Below are positions 23,386 through 31,638 of a stretch of 64,000 nucleotides of DNA, piece after piece (position 1 is the first letter of the stretch; the number at the start of each line of letters is the position of its first letter). Below the pieces are notes generated by a model. That model saw only the letters and a list, made by a program, of their open reading frames with translations, ran no database searches and had not been told where the DNA came from. A program made the translations under genes and the position numbers. The stretch is from Microbispora bryophytorum (GTDB lineage: Bacteria; Actinomycetota; Actinomycetes; Streptosporangiales; Streptosporangiaceae), in assembly GCF_006874465.1 (NCBI RefSeq), contig NZ_VIRL01000001.1:1-64000 (forward strand). Reading direction: 5' to 3'.

Positions 23386-24444
23386 ATGCGTACGACACGT
23401 GGCACCCGCACGGCGGTGGTGAAGCCGGTCATCGCCGCCCTCATGGAGGACGCGGGCACCGGCCTCGACTACGGCACCCGGCCCGACCGCCTGCCGGGAC
23501 TGCTCACCCCCCTTGACCGCTTCTTCGTCCGCAACCACGCCCCGACCCCCCGTCTCGACGCGAGCACCTGGACGCTGCGCGTCGAGGGCGGCGGTGTGCG
23601 CCAAACTGTCCGCTACACCTACGACGACCTGTGGCGCCGGTTCCCGCTCGTGTCCGTCGTCCGCACACTGGAGTGCGCGGGCAACAGGCGCGCCCTCTTC
23701 GGCGCCGAGCACGGCCACCGCTTCGACGGGGTGCAATGGGGCCGCGGCGCGATCGGGACCGCCGAGTGGACCGGGATCCCGCTGCGCGACCTGCTCGAAC
23801 CCGCGGGCCTGACGGACGCCGCCGTCGAGGTCATGCCCGAAGGGCTCGACGAACCGCGCGGGCGCCGCCCGATGCCCCTCGCCAAGGCCCTGGCCCCCGA
23901 CACCCTGCTCGCGCTCGCCATGAACGGCGAGATCCTGCCGCCCGACCATGGCTTCCCCGCCCGCGTGGTGGTCTCCGGCTGGCTCGGCGCGGCGAGCATC
24001 AAGTGGGTGGGCCGGATCGAGGTGTCCGACCGGCCGCTGAGCGTGCCGTGGAACACCGAGGACTACGTGATCGTCGCCTCCGGGCGGCCGGCCGTGCCGA
24101 TCACCTCCACGCCGGTCGCGAGCCTGGTCGAGCTGCCCTGGCCCGCGCGGCTGCACCCGGGCCCGCAGACGATCCGTGTCCGGGCGTACGCCGGGGAGGA
24201 CCGCATCGCCGCCGTCGACTACCGGATCGACGACGGTCCCTGGCAACCGGCCGCCCTCGACGGGCCGGACCTCGCGGGCGCCTGGACCCGCTGGCGGTTC
24301 CCCTGGGATCCCACCCCAGGCGCCCACGTCGTACGCGTGCGGGCCACCGACGAGCACGGCCGCACCCAACCCGAGGCCACCCCCTGGAACGACCTCGGCT
24401 ACTGCCACACCTCGGTGCTCCCCCACCCCGTGCTCGTGACCTAG
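23386..24444 (+). CDS. Sulfite-oxidase-like molybdopterin enzyme
   Basis: A 352-residue protein with the oxidoreductase molybdopterin-binding domain (residues about 45-230) and a C-terminal Mo-co dimerisation domain (about 245-345). LECAGNRR places the molybdenum-ligating Cys near residue 97; FFVRNHAPTP, GVQWGRGAIGTAEWTGIPLRDLL and PPDHGFPARVVVSGWLGAASIKWV match plant/bacterial sulfite oxidase-type enzymes. There is no Tat signal, so it is probably cytosolic. Electron acceptor and substrate are unknown. TauE/SafE lies about 1.4 kb upstream. Confidence 0.9.
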   Translation: MRTTRGTRTAVVKPVIAALMEDAGTGLDYGTRPDRLPGLLTPLDRFFVRNHAPTPRLDASTWTLRVEGGGVRQTVRYTYDDLWRRFPLVSVVRTLECAGNRRALFGAEHGHRFDGVQWGRGAIGTAEWTGIPLRDLLEPAGLTDAAVEVMPEGLDEPRGRRPMPLAKALAPDTLLALAMNGEILPPDHGFPARVVVSGWLGAASIKWVGRIEVSDRPLSVPWNTEDYVIVASGRPAVPITSTPVASLVELPWPARLHPGPQTIRVRAYAGEDRIAAVDYRIDDGPWQPAALDGPDLAGAWTRWRFPWDPTPGAHVVRVRATDEHGRTQPEATPWNDLGYCHTSVLPHPVLVT

Positions 24445-24454
24445 GGTGCGTCGC

Positions 24455-25447
24455 CTAGGGGACGAGCACGACCTTTCCCGTGGTCGCGCGGGTCTCCAGC
24501 GCGGCGTGCGCGGCGGCGGCGTCCTTGAGCGGGAAGCTCTGCACCAGCGGGACCAGCGCGCCCGACCCCGCCGCCGCCGCCAGCGCCCGCTCCTCCAGGC
24601 CCCGCAGGCCACCCGGCCGCTTCAGCACTCGCGGGCCGACCGCCACCGCCGCGGTGATGCCGCGCGCGTACAGGTCCTGCGTGGTCAGCGCGGTCGGGCC
24701 GCCCTCGGCGTCCGCCCAGCCGAACAGCACGATCCTGCCGCCGACGCCGAGCAACTCCAGGGTCGCCCGCCCGAGGTCCCCGCCGACGCCGTCGAGCGCC
24801 AGCGTGACCTCCCGGTCGCCGAGGATCGCCCTCACCTCGCCGGGCCAGCCGGGCACGGCGTAGTCCACGGCGTGGTGCGCGCCCAGCTCCAGCACCCTGC
24901 TCACCTTGGCCGCGCCGCCGGCCAGCCCCACGACCGTGGCGCCGGCCCGCACCGCCGCCTGCACGAGCAGGTTGCCGATGCCTCCGGCCGCCGCCGTCAC
25001 CAGGACGACGTCGTCCGCCCGGATCTCCGCGACGTCGAGGATGCCCATGGTCGTCCGGCCGGTGCCGATCATCGCCACCGCCTCGCCGTACCCGAGGCCG
25101 TCCGGGATCTCGTGGATCGCCGAGGCGTCCCGTACGGCCAGTTCCGCGTATCCGCCGGGAGCCATCCCGAGGTGGGTCACCACCCGCCTGCCGACCAGGC
25201 CGGGATCGACCCCGGGACCGACGGCGTCGACGACCCCGGCGACCTCCCGGCCGGGGATCGTGGGCAGGTCGGGGACGGGGATCGGGCCGCCGGCGTACTT
25301 CCCGGCCCGCAACGTGGTGTCGACGAGGTGCACCCCCGCCGCCCGTACGGCCACGCGGACCTGGCCTGGTCCCGGCTCGGGATCCTCGACCTCCTCGTAG
25401 ACGAGATTCTCGGCAGGACCAAAGGCGTGGAGTCGAATGGCGTACAT
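24455..25447 (-). CDS. Zinc-binding-dehydrogenase family quinone oxidoreductase
   Basis: A 330-residue MDR-superfamily protein. The N-terminal GroES-like domain (MYAIRLHAFGPAENLVYEEVEDPEPGPGQVRV is one stretch) lacks the structural-zinc cysteines, as in the QOR subgroup. The Rossmann part contains VLVTAAAGGIGNLLVQAA (AAxGGxG NADPH motif) and LALDGVGGDLGRATLELL. The ATG at 25447 fits the family N-terminus; further upstream codons in the open frame are not family-like. It probably reduces quinones or enones with NADPH. It is convergent with the sulfite-oxidase-like gene, 10 bp apart. Confidence 0.9.
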   Translation of the reverse strand: MYAIRLHAFGPAENLVYEEVEDPEPGPGQVRVAVRAAGVHLVDTTLRAGKYAGGPIPVPDLPTIPGREVAGVVDAVGPGVDPGLVGRRVVTHLGMAPGGYAELAVRDASAIHEIPDGLGYGEAVAMIGTGRTTMGILDVAEIRADDVVLVTAAAGGIGNLLVQAAVRAGATVVGLAGGAAKVSRVLELGAHHAVDYAVPGWPGEVRAILGDREVTLALDGVGGDLGRATLELLGVGGRIVLFGWADAEGGPTALTTQDLYARGITAAVAVGPRVLKRPGGLRGLEERALAAAAGSGALVPLVQSFPLKDAAAAHAALETRATTGKVVLVP

Positions 25448-25629
25448 GTGTCCCGTTATAGATCCCCGAACCACGCCCCCACATCGGACGATGGTCCTAG
25501 GTCCCCCGGCCGCAGTGGTGGCGGGTGGAATGGGGTCACAGAGTTGTGGCGTTCTTCGTTGGGTTTTTCCCTTGTGGCCCTTATGCTCGCACCACGTCCT
25601 CTTTACTACCGTGAGTGAGGAGATATTGC

Positions 25630-26448
25630 GTGGCCGATGACGAGCCGCCACCCGGAATCGATGCGGGCATCCCCAATCCCGCGCGTATGTACAACTATTT
25701 TCTCGGCGGAAAGGACAATTTCGCCGCCGACCGAGAAGCCGCCGAGCGGGTCATGCAGGTCGCGCCCGAGGCCCCCGCGCTCGCCCGTCGCAACCGCGCC
25801 TTCCTGCGCCGGGCCGTACGCCACCTGGTGGCCGAGGCGGGGATCCGGCAGTTCGTGGACATCGGCACCGGGCTGCCGACCGAGGGCAGCGTCCACGAGG
25901 TGGCGCACGAGATGGACCCCGGCGTCCGGGTGGCGTACGTCGACAACGACCCGGTCGTGCTCGCGCACTCCCGGGCGCTGCTGTCGGGCACCGCCGCCGC
26001 CACCGTCACCGTGCAGGGGGACCTGCGGCGCCCCGAGGAGATCCTGGCCGATCCTGAGCTTCGGTCGCTGATCGACCTCGCGGAGCCGGTCGCGATCCTG
26101 CTCGTGGCCGTGGTGCACTTCCTCTCCGGCGACGACAAGCCAGCCGAGCTCGTGGCCCGCCTCAGGGAGTCCGTCGCCCCGGGAAGCCACCTCGTGCTGA
26201 CACACGTCACCGACGAGGAACGGGCCGGCGCCGCCCGCGACGGGGCGGCCGTCTACCAGCAGGCCAGCAGCGGCATCACCCTGCGGAGCCGCGAGCAGAT
26301 CCACGAGCTGTTCGACGGCTTCCAGCTCATCGAACCGGGACTCGTCCCGCTCGACGACTGGCGGCCCGACGACGAGAACCCGCTCGCCCGGCAGGCCCGC
26401 CGCCACCTGCCCACGTGGTTTCTCTGCGGGGTCGGGCACGCGCCCTGA
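25630..26448 (+). CDS. SAM-dependent methyltransferase (DUF574/SAV2177 family)
   Basis: A 272-residue protein of the actinomycete-restricted Methyltransf_19 family. PNPARMYNYFLGGKDNFAADREAAERV is the family signature, followed by the SAM-binding strand FVDIGTGLPTEGSVHEVA and VAYVDNDPVVLAHSRALL. The GTG at 25630 is chosen because GAGGAG lies seven bases upstream; GTG 25615 is the alternative. Streptomycetes carry many paralogues of this family, with no established substrate. It appears monocistronic with a small hairpin after the stop. Confidence 0.92.
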   Translation: MADDEPPPGIDAGIPNPARMYNYFLGGKDNFAADREAAERVMQVAPEAPALARRNRAFLRRAVRHLVAEAGIRQFVDIGTGLPTEGSVHEVAHEMDPGVRVAYVDNDPVVLAHSRALLSGTAAATVTVQGDLRRPEEILADPELRSLIDLAEPVAILLVAVVHFLSGDDKPAELVARLRESVAPGSHLVLTHVTDEERAGAARDGAAVYQQASSGITLRSREQIHELFDGFQLIEPGLVPLDDWRPDDENPLARQARRHLPTWFLCGVGHAP

Positions 26449-26456
26449 AAAGGGCG
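26440..26456 (+). terminator. Weak hairpin at the end of the methyltransferase gene
   Basis: CGCCCT pairs with AGGGCG around a GAAA loop, overlapping the TGA stop. The stem is short and lacks a U-run, so it is only a candidate. Confidence 0.35.
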
Positions 26457-26524
26457 TGAATATTGTGTTACGTCCTGTGTGTACTTGTTTCTTCCTTTAG
26501 GTGTGTTACGCCAAACTATGCGGC

Positions 26525-26800
26525 ATGCTCAAGCGCACCAGGCTGTTCGGGCGGAAAACCCGAGTCACCTTTGCCCTGCCCGTTGACGAGCCCTCGGGGG
26601 CGGTCAGCGTGGTCGGCGACTTCAACGACTGGCTGCCCGGACGTCACGAACTGCTGCGGCGCAGGAACGGCACCCGCACCGTGTCGGTGATCCTCCCACC
26701 CGGCGCACACCGGTTCCGCTACCTCGCGACGGGCGGCGTGTGGTTCGACGACGACAACGCCGACCAGGTGGACGACCAGGGCGGCGTGCTGCACCTCTGA
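26525..26800 (+). CDS. Isoamylase early-set / AMPK1-CBM48 glycogen-binding domain protein
   Basis: A 91-residue protein that is one immunoglobulin-like E-set domain. RVTFALPVDEPSGAVSVVGDFNDW and the C-terminal HRFRYLATGGVWFDDDNAD match the CBM48 fold that binds glycogen or starch; the GDFNDW motif is diagnostic. The ATG MLKRTRLFG is preferred. Stand-alone copies are common in actinobacteria and may be regulatory or anchoring subunits for glycogen metabolism. It lies 49 bp upstream of the dehydrogenase gene on the same strand. Confidence 0.88.
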   Translation: MLKRTRLFGRKTRVTFALPVDEPSGAVSVVGDFNDWLPGRHELLRRRNGTRTVSVILPPGAHRFRYLATGGVWFDDDNADQVDDQGGVLHL

Positions 26801-26849
26801 CGGCGAGGGTGCCGTTTCCCCTGCCCGACGCAGGGCATACGGGGAAACC

Positions 26850-28031
26850 ATGAAAGCAGTTACCTGGCACGGCAAGCGCGACGTACGGGTGGAGGAGGTC
26901 CCCGACCCGGCCGTCAAGGAACCCACCGACGCGATCATCCGGGTCACCACGACCGCGATCTGCGGCTCCGATCTGCACCTCTACGAGGTGCTCGGCCCGT
27001 TCATCGGCGAGGGCGACATCCTGGGCCACGAACCGATGGGCGTCGTCGAGGAGGTCGGCGCGGAGGTCACCCACATCTCCCCCGGCGACCGCGTCGTGAT
27101 CCCGTTCAACATCTCGTGCGGCCACTGCTACATGTGCGACCGCGCGCTGTACGCCCAGTGCGAGACCACCCAGGTCCGCGAGTACGACACGGGCGCCGCG
27201 CTCTTCGGCTACACCAAGCTGTACGGCGAGGTGCCCGGCGGACAGGCGCAGTACCTGCGCGTGCCGCAGGCGCACTTCGGACCGATCAAGGTGCCGGACG
27301 GGCCGCCGGACGAGAGGTTCGTCTACCTCTCCGACGTGCTGCCCACTTCATGGCAGGCCGTCGAGTGGGCCGAGGTGCCCGACGGCGGCAGCGTCACCGT
27401 CTTCGGCCTCGGCCCGATCGGGCAGATGTCCGCCCGCATCGCGCGTCACCGCGGCTACCGGGTGATCGGCGTGGACATCGTCCCCGAACGCCTGGAGATG
27501 GCCCGGCGGCACGGCATCGAGGTGATCGACGGGAACGAGACCGACGACGTGCCCGAGGCGATCCGGTCGATGACCGCGGGCAGGGGCACCGACTCGGTCA
27601 TCGACGCCGTCGGCATGGAGGCGCACGGCTACACGGTGGGCAAACTCGCCCAGACCGTCACCGGGATGCTTCCCGACAGGGCCGCCGCCGCCATGATGAC
27701 CCGCGCCGGGCTCGACCGGCTCGCCGCGCTGCAGGACGCCATCGAGACCGTACGCCGCGGCGGCACGATCTCGGTCAGCGGTGTGTACGGCGGGATGACC
27801 GACCCCATGCCCATGCTGCAGATGTTCGACAAGGGCATCACGCTCAGGATGGGCCAGGCCCACGTCAAGCGGTGGGTGGACGATCTCATGCCGCTCCTGA
27901 CCGGCGACGGCGATCCCCTGGGGGTCGAGGACCTGGCGACCCACCGCCTGCCGCTCGACCAGGCCCCGCACGGCTACGAGATCTTCCAGAAGAAGGAGGA
28001 CGGCGCGATCAAGGTGCTGCTCACGCCCTAA
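26850..28031 (+). CDS. Zinc-dependent alcohol dehydrogenase (FdhA-like, glutathione-independent)
   Basis: A 393-residue medium-chain dehydrogenase. The catalytic zinc site is CGSDLH and the GHE-type segment GHEPMGVVEEVG. The structural zinc loop CGHCYMCDRALYAQC has all four cysteines. The NAD(P)-binding motif is VFGLGPIGQMSARIA, and the long C-terminal insert near TRAGLDRLAAL is typical of the formaldehyde-dehydrogenase-like subgroup. It probably oxidises a small alcohol or aldehyde with NAD. The ATG has GGGGAAACC just upstream. It ends 3 bp before the convergent ABC permease stop. Confidence 0.9.
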   Translation: MKAVTWHGKRDVRVEEVPDPAVKEPTDAIIRVTTTAICGSDLHLYEVLGPFIGEGDILGHEPMGVVEEVGAEVTHISPGDRVVIPFNISCGHCYMCDRALYAQCETTQVREYDTGAALFGYTKLYGEVPGGQAQYLRVPQAHFGPIKVPDGPPDERFVYLSDVLPTSWQAVEWAEVPDGGSVTVFGLGPIGQMSARIARHRGYRVIGVDIVPERLEMARRHGIEVIDGNETDDVPEAIRSMTAGRGTDSVIDAVGMEAHGYTVGKLAQTVTGMLPDRAAAAMMTRAGLDRLAALQDAIETVRRGGTISVSGVYGGMTDPMPMLQMFDKGITLRMGQAHVKRWVDDLMPLLTGDGDPLGVEDLATHRLPLDQAPHGYEIFQKKEDGAIKVLLTP

Positions 28032-28034
28032 TGA

Positions 28035-28862
28035 TCAAGCCCTGACGGCCGCGGCCCGTCTGACCCGGCCGCGTACGGCGGTGCCGAGGAAGGCCGCCCC
28101 GAACACCAGGCCCACGAACAGGGCGATGGAGGCCCCGGTCGCGACGTCCCACTGCGTGGAGACCCACACGCCCGCGAGCGCGCACGCGACGCCGATCGCG
28201 GCGGCGAGCGGGAACAGCGGCGCGAGCCGGTCGGTGAGCAGGCGGGCGGTCGCGGCCGGGCCCACGATCAGCGCCACGGCGAGGATCGTCCCCAGCGCCG
28301 GAACGGTGGCGACGACGGTCACCTCGACCACCGCGAGCAGCGCGAAGTCCAGCAGCACGGTGGGCAGCCCGAGCGCCGCCGCCCCCACCGGATCGAACGC
28401 CGCGAGCAGCAGTTCCTTGCCCAGCAGGGCGAGCAGGAGCAGCACGCCCACGGCGACGGCGGCGGTCGCCACCAGGTCGCCCGTGCCGACGGCGAGGACG
28501 TCGCCCACCGTGTAGGCCGCCAGGTCCCTGGTGAAGCCGTCCTGGGCCGACACCAGCACCACGCCGAGCGCGAAGCCACCCGACAGCGCGATGCCCGTGG
28601 CGGTGGTGAAGTCCTGCCCCCGTCCCCGGCCGAACGCCAGGACGGCGGCGACCACCAGCAGCCCGAACAGCCCGCCTCCGAGGTAGAGGTTCACCCCGAG
28701 CATGGCGGCGACGACGATGCCGGGGAACGTCGCGTGCGTGAGGGCCATCGTGAAGAACGGCAGCCGCCGCGCGATCACGAAGACCCCGACCACCCCTCCC
28801 AGCACGCCGACCAGGACGGCCTCGACGAGGGCCCGGTGGACGGTGGAGTCGAGCCAGTTCAC
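28035..28862 (-). CDS. Metal ABC transporter permease (ZnuB/MntB type), second copy
   Basis: A 275-residue ABC-3 family permease with about eight helices. ALTHATFPGIVVA near the N-terminus and the conserved FDPVGAAALG segment are typical. It begins with a GTG overlapping the first permease gene's stop (GTGA). Two permeases occur in this operon (with 28859-29740), probably forming a heterodimer. They are fourth and third of four genes after substrate-binding protein and ATPase. It imports Zn2+ or Mn2+; see the regulatory box at 31501. Confidence 0.92.
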   Translation of the reverse strand: MNWLDSTVHRALVEAVLVGVLGGVVGVFVIARRLPFFTMALTHATFPGIVVAAMLGVNLYLGGGLFGLLVVAAVLAFGRGRGQDFTTATGIALSGGFALGVVLVSAQDGFTRDLAAYTVGDVLAVGTGDLVATAAVAVGVLLLLALLGKELLLAAFDPVGAAALGLPTVLLDFALLAVVEVTVVATVPALGTILAVALIVGPAATARLLTDRLAPLFPLAAAIGVACALAGVWVSTQWDVATGASIALFVGLVFGAAFLGTAVRGRVRRAAAVRA

Positions 28863-29740
28863 GCCGCCTCCAGGACCGAGCGGCGGCGGGCCCGGCTCAG
28901 GCCCGCCTTCCTGCGGACGAATCCGGCGACGTGGGCCAGGACGTACATCGTCACCAGGACGAGCACCACGGTCGCGCCGGAGGCGAGCCTGACGCCGTGC
29001 CCGACCGACGCCTCGTAGCTCACGACGAGCCCGAGCCACCCGGCGGCCGCGCCGACCACGCAGGCGAGCGGCACGATGACCGCGAGCCGGTCCGACAGCC
29101 TGCGCGCCGCCGCGGCCGGCACGATGAGCAGCGCGATCACGAGGACCGTGCCGACCGCCTTGACGGCGGCCACGACGACCAGCGCGACCGCGACGTTCAG
29201 CACGAGGTCGAGCAGGCCCACGCGCACACCGGCCGCCTGGGCGCCCTCGGGGTCGAAGGCGCGCAGCAGCAGCGGACGCCGCAGCACCGCCAGCAACGCC
29301 ACGACCACGACCGTCACGACGGCGGTCTGCGCGAGTTGCGCCTCGGTGACCGTCAGCACCCGGCCGAACAGGAACGCGGTGAGGTCGGAGGTGAAGCCGG
29401 TCTGCCGCGACACCAGCACCACGCCGACCGCGAACAGCGTGGTCAGCAGCATGGCGAGCGCGGCGTCCTCGTTCACCCGGCGGCGCTGGGTGAGCAGCGT
29501 GAGCAGGACGGCCGTGACGACCCCGGCGGCCAGCGCACCCCAGAAGATGCCGCCGTTTCCGGCCATGAGGTGGCCGATGACCACGCCGGGAAAGACGGTG
29601 TGCGTCAGGGTGTCGCTCACGAAGGCCAGCCGGCGCAGGAGCACCAGCACGCCGACCGTGCCCGCGAGCGCGCCGAGGACGAGCAGTTCGACCAGCGCGC
29701 GGGCCATGAACGGCAGATGGAAGGGTTCGAAGAGGATCAT
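28859..29740 (-). CDS. Metal ABC transporter permease (ZnuB/MntB type), first copy
   Basis: A 293-residue polytopic protein. LTHTVFPGVVIGHLMAG, SRQTGFTSDLTAFLFGRVL and AFDPEGAQAAGVRV follow the ABC-3 permease pattern. Its ATG overlaps the ATPase gene stop as ATGA, and its own stop overlaps the second permease start. The C-terminal 20 residues are Arg-rich and cytosolic. It pairs with the neighbouring permease in the importer's membrane domain. Confidence 0.92.
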   Translation of the reverse strand: MILFEPFHLPFMARALVELLVLGALAGTVGVLVLLRRLAFVSDTLTHTVFPGVVIGHLMAGNGGIFWGALAAGVVTAVLLTLLTQRRRVNEDAALAMLLTTLFAVGVVLVSRQTGFTSDLTAFLFGRVLTVTEAQLAQTAVVTVVVVALLAVLRRPLLLRAFDPEGAQAAGVRVGLLDLVLNVAVALVVVAAVKAVGTVLVIALLIVPAAAARRLSDRLAVIVPLACVVGAAAGWLGLVVSYEASVGHGVRLASGATVVLVLVTMYVLAHVAGFVRRKAGLSRARRRSVLEAA

Positions 29741-30498
29741 GTCTGGGTCACGATCACGCGGTCGCCGCGCAGTTCGAGCGCGTGCCCGCCGTACGTCGCG
29801 CGCAGCCGCTCGGGCGTCAGCACGTCGCCGGTCGGGCCGAAGCCGAACTGGTGCCGGTTGAGCAGGCACACCTCATCGCAGGCGAGGTGGGCGATGGCGA
29901 GGTCGTGGGTGCTGACGACGACGGAGGCGCCCTGCGCCTTCAGTGCACCGATCGCCTCCAGCAACGCGTGCTGGCTGACCGCGTCCACGCCGTTGAACGG
30001 CTCGTCGAGCAGCAGCATCCGCGGCTTGGCGGCGATGGCCCTGGCCAGCAGCACCCGCTGGCGCTGCCCGCCCGACAGCGTGCCGAACCGGTCGCGGGCC
30101 CGGCCGGCCAGCCCGACCTGCTCCAGGGCGTCGGCCACCTCGGCCCGGTCGGCGGCGGAGGGGCGGCGCAGCCAGCCGATCCGCCGGTAGCGGCCCATCA
30201 TCACCACCTGCTCGACCGACACCGGGAAGTCCGGGTCGAGCGTGTCGGCCTGCGGCACATAGGCGACGTCGCGGCGGGCCTGCGCCGGGGGCCGGCCCAG
30301 CACCTCGATCCGTCCGCGCACGACCGGCACCAGGCCGAGCAGCGCCTTGATGAACGTGGACTTGCCGGCGCCGTTCGGGCCGATCAGCGCCACGGCCTCG
30401 CCCTCGTGGACGACACCGTGCAGTTCTTCCAGAACGGGGACGTCGCCGTAGGCCACGCTCGCCCGGTCGAGCACCAGGGTCGGCGCGTGCTCACTCAT
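29737..30498 (-). CDS. Metal ABC transporter ATP-binding protein
   Basis: A 253-residue ATPase. Walker A is GPNGAGKST, the Q-loop is YVPQAD, the ABC signature is LSGGQRQRV and Walker B is MLLLDEPFNGVD with the H-loop at STHD. The ATG overlaps the binding-protein stop (ATGA). It powers import of Zn2+/Mn2+ by the two downstream permeases. Confidence 0.95.
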   Translation of the reverse strand: MSEHAPTLVLDRASVAYGDVPVLEELHGVVHEGEAVALIGPNGAGKSTFIKALLGLVPVVRGRIEVLGRPPAQARRDVAYVPQADTLDPDFPVSVEQVVMMGRYRRIGWLRRPSAADRAEVADALEQVGLAGRARDRFGTLSGGQRQRVLLARAIAAKPRMLLLDEPFNGVDAVSQHALLEAIGALKAQGASVVVSTHDLAIAHLACDEVCLLNRHQFGFGPTGDVLTPERLRATYGGHALELRGDRVIVTQT

Positions 30499-31418
30499 GC
30501 GGCGGTCCCCCTCAACGCGTTGACGATGGTGTCGGTATTGTGCTCCTCCATCTGCAGGTAGGTCGCACCGGCCGACCCTTCCGGGCCCAGCGAGTCGCCG
30601 TACAGCGCGTCCTGCCCGGCCACGACCGTCACCCCCGCCTCGCGGCCGACCGCCTCGGCCGTCTTGGGCGGCAGCGACGCCTCCGAGAAGATCGCGACCA
30701 CCCCGGTCGCCTTGATCTCGGCGACGAGGTCGGCCACCTGCTTGGCGGACAGCTCGGCCGAGGTGTCGAAGCTCGGGATGATCGAGCCGACGAACGTCAG
30801 CTTGTAACGGTCGAGGTAGTAGCCGAAGGCGTCGTGGTTGGTCACGAGCGTGCGTCGGTCGGCGGGGACCGACTCGATCTTCTTCGAGATCTCGCCGTCG
30901 AGCGCGTCCAGCTTCGCGTCGTACGCCGCCCGGTTGGCCTGGTAGGCCGCGGTGTCGCGCGGATCGGCGGCGGCGAAGGCCCTCTCGATCGTGGCGGCCA
31001 TCGTCTTGACGTTCAGCGGGTTGTGCCAGATGTGCGGATCGCCGTCGCGGATCGGCACGCCCTGGGAGGCGTCGACCACCGGCCCGTCGAAACCGGCGGC
31101 CGAGATCGTCTCGTCCAGCCATTTCTCCAGGCCCACCCCGTTCTTGACGAGCACGTCGGCCTCGGCGATGGCCTTCATGTCCGCCGGGGACGGCTCGTAG
31201 TCGTGGGGATCGACGTTCGGCCTGAGCAACTGGTGGACGCGGACCCGGTCGCCGCCGACGTTGCGGGCGAAGTCGGCCACCTGCGTGGTGGTCGCCACCA
31301 CCTTCAGCGGCTGGGCCGGATCGGAAGGGGAAGGGTGCGTGTCCCCGCCACCGCATCCGGCGGCGAACAGCACGAGCAGAGCGGCGGACGAGAACACACG
31401 GGCGAGCGGCGAGAGCAC
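30495..31418 (-). CDS. Zn/Mn ABC transporter substrate-binding lipoprotein
   Basis: A 307-residue cluster A-I binding protein. Lipobox LLVLFAAGC places the acylated Cys near residue 22. Metal ligands fit the family: His in VDPHDYEPSPAD, His in DPHIWHNP, and a further His/Glu site in TNHDAFGYYLDRY and IFSEASLPP. A His-rich loop as in ZnuA is absent, leaving Zn versus Mn open. The GTG start has GAGG upstream. It is first in a four-gene operon with overlaps throughout, behind a Zur/Fur-type box. Confidence 0.92.
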   Translation of the reverse strand: MLSPLARVFSSAALLVLFAAGCGGGDTHPSPSDPAQPLKVVATTTQVADFARNVGGDRVRVHQLLRPNVDPHDYEPSPADMKAIAEADVLVKNGVGLEKWLDETISAAGFDGPVVDASQGVPIRDGDPHIWHNPLNVKTMAATIERAFAAADPRDTAAYQANRAAYDAKLDALDGEISKKIESVPADRRTLVTNHDAFGYYLDRYKLTFVGSIIPSFDTSAELSAKQVADLVAEIKATGVVAIFSEASLPPKTAEAVGREAGVTVVAGQDALYGDSLGPEGSAGATYLQMEEHNTDTIVNALRGTAA

Positions 31419-31500
31419 GACGAATCCTCAAGTCGGCTTATCAAAGCAGTGCATCAAAGAGATGCATCACGGGAAACATCCCTTTCAAATGTCTCGCAAA

Positions 31501-31515
31501 TGAAAATCATTGTCA
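31501..31515 (-). promoter_or_regulatory. Zur/Fur-family box upstream of the metal ABC operon
   Basis: TGAAAATCATTGTCA is a 7-1-7 palindrome with one mismatch and matches the Fur-superfamily Zur box (TGAAAATnATTTTCA) known in streptomycetes. It lies about 85 bp upstream of the binding-protein GTG in an A/T-rich patch. It predicts zinc- or manganese-dependent repression. Confidence 0.8.
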
Positions 31516-31566
31516 ACTTGGGGCACTTCGCCGCCGCTCGGCCACCGCATGTGTCCCGACATACGC

Positions 31567-31600
31567 GTACGGCTCCCGCGCCGGGACGCGGGAGCCGTAC
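31567..31600 (-). terminator. Perfect 14-bp-stem terminator after glutamine synthetase
   Basis: GTACGGCTCCCGCG pairs perfectly with CGCGGGAGCCGTAC around CCGGGA, about 40 bp downstream of the glutamine synthetase stop. It separates that gene from the metal ABC promoter region. Confidence 0.85.
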
Positions 31601-31638
31601 GGAGATGGCGGAACTGTGTCAGTTCCTCGTGGGGCCGA

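Noticed and set aside
25448-25629. Extension of the oxidoreductase gene to 25651
   Set aside because: The extra N-terminus is unlike the family, while the ATG at 25447 gives a standard QOR start. The gap then serves the divergent methyltransferase gene.
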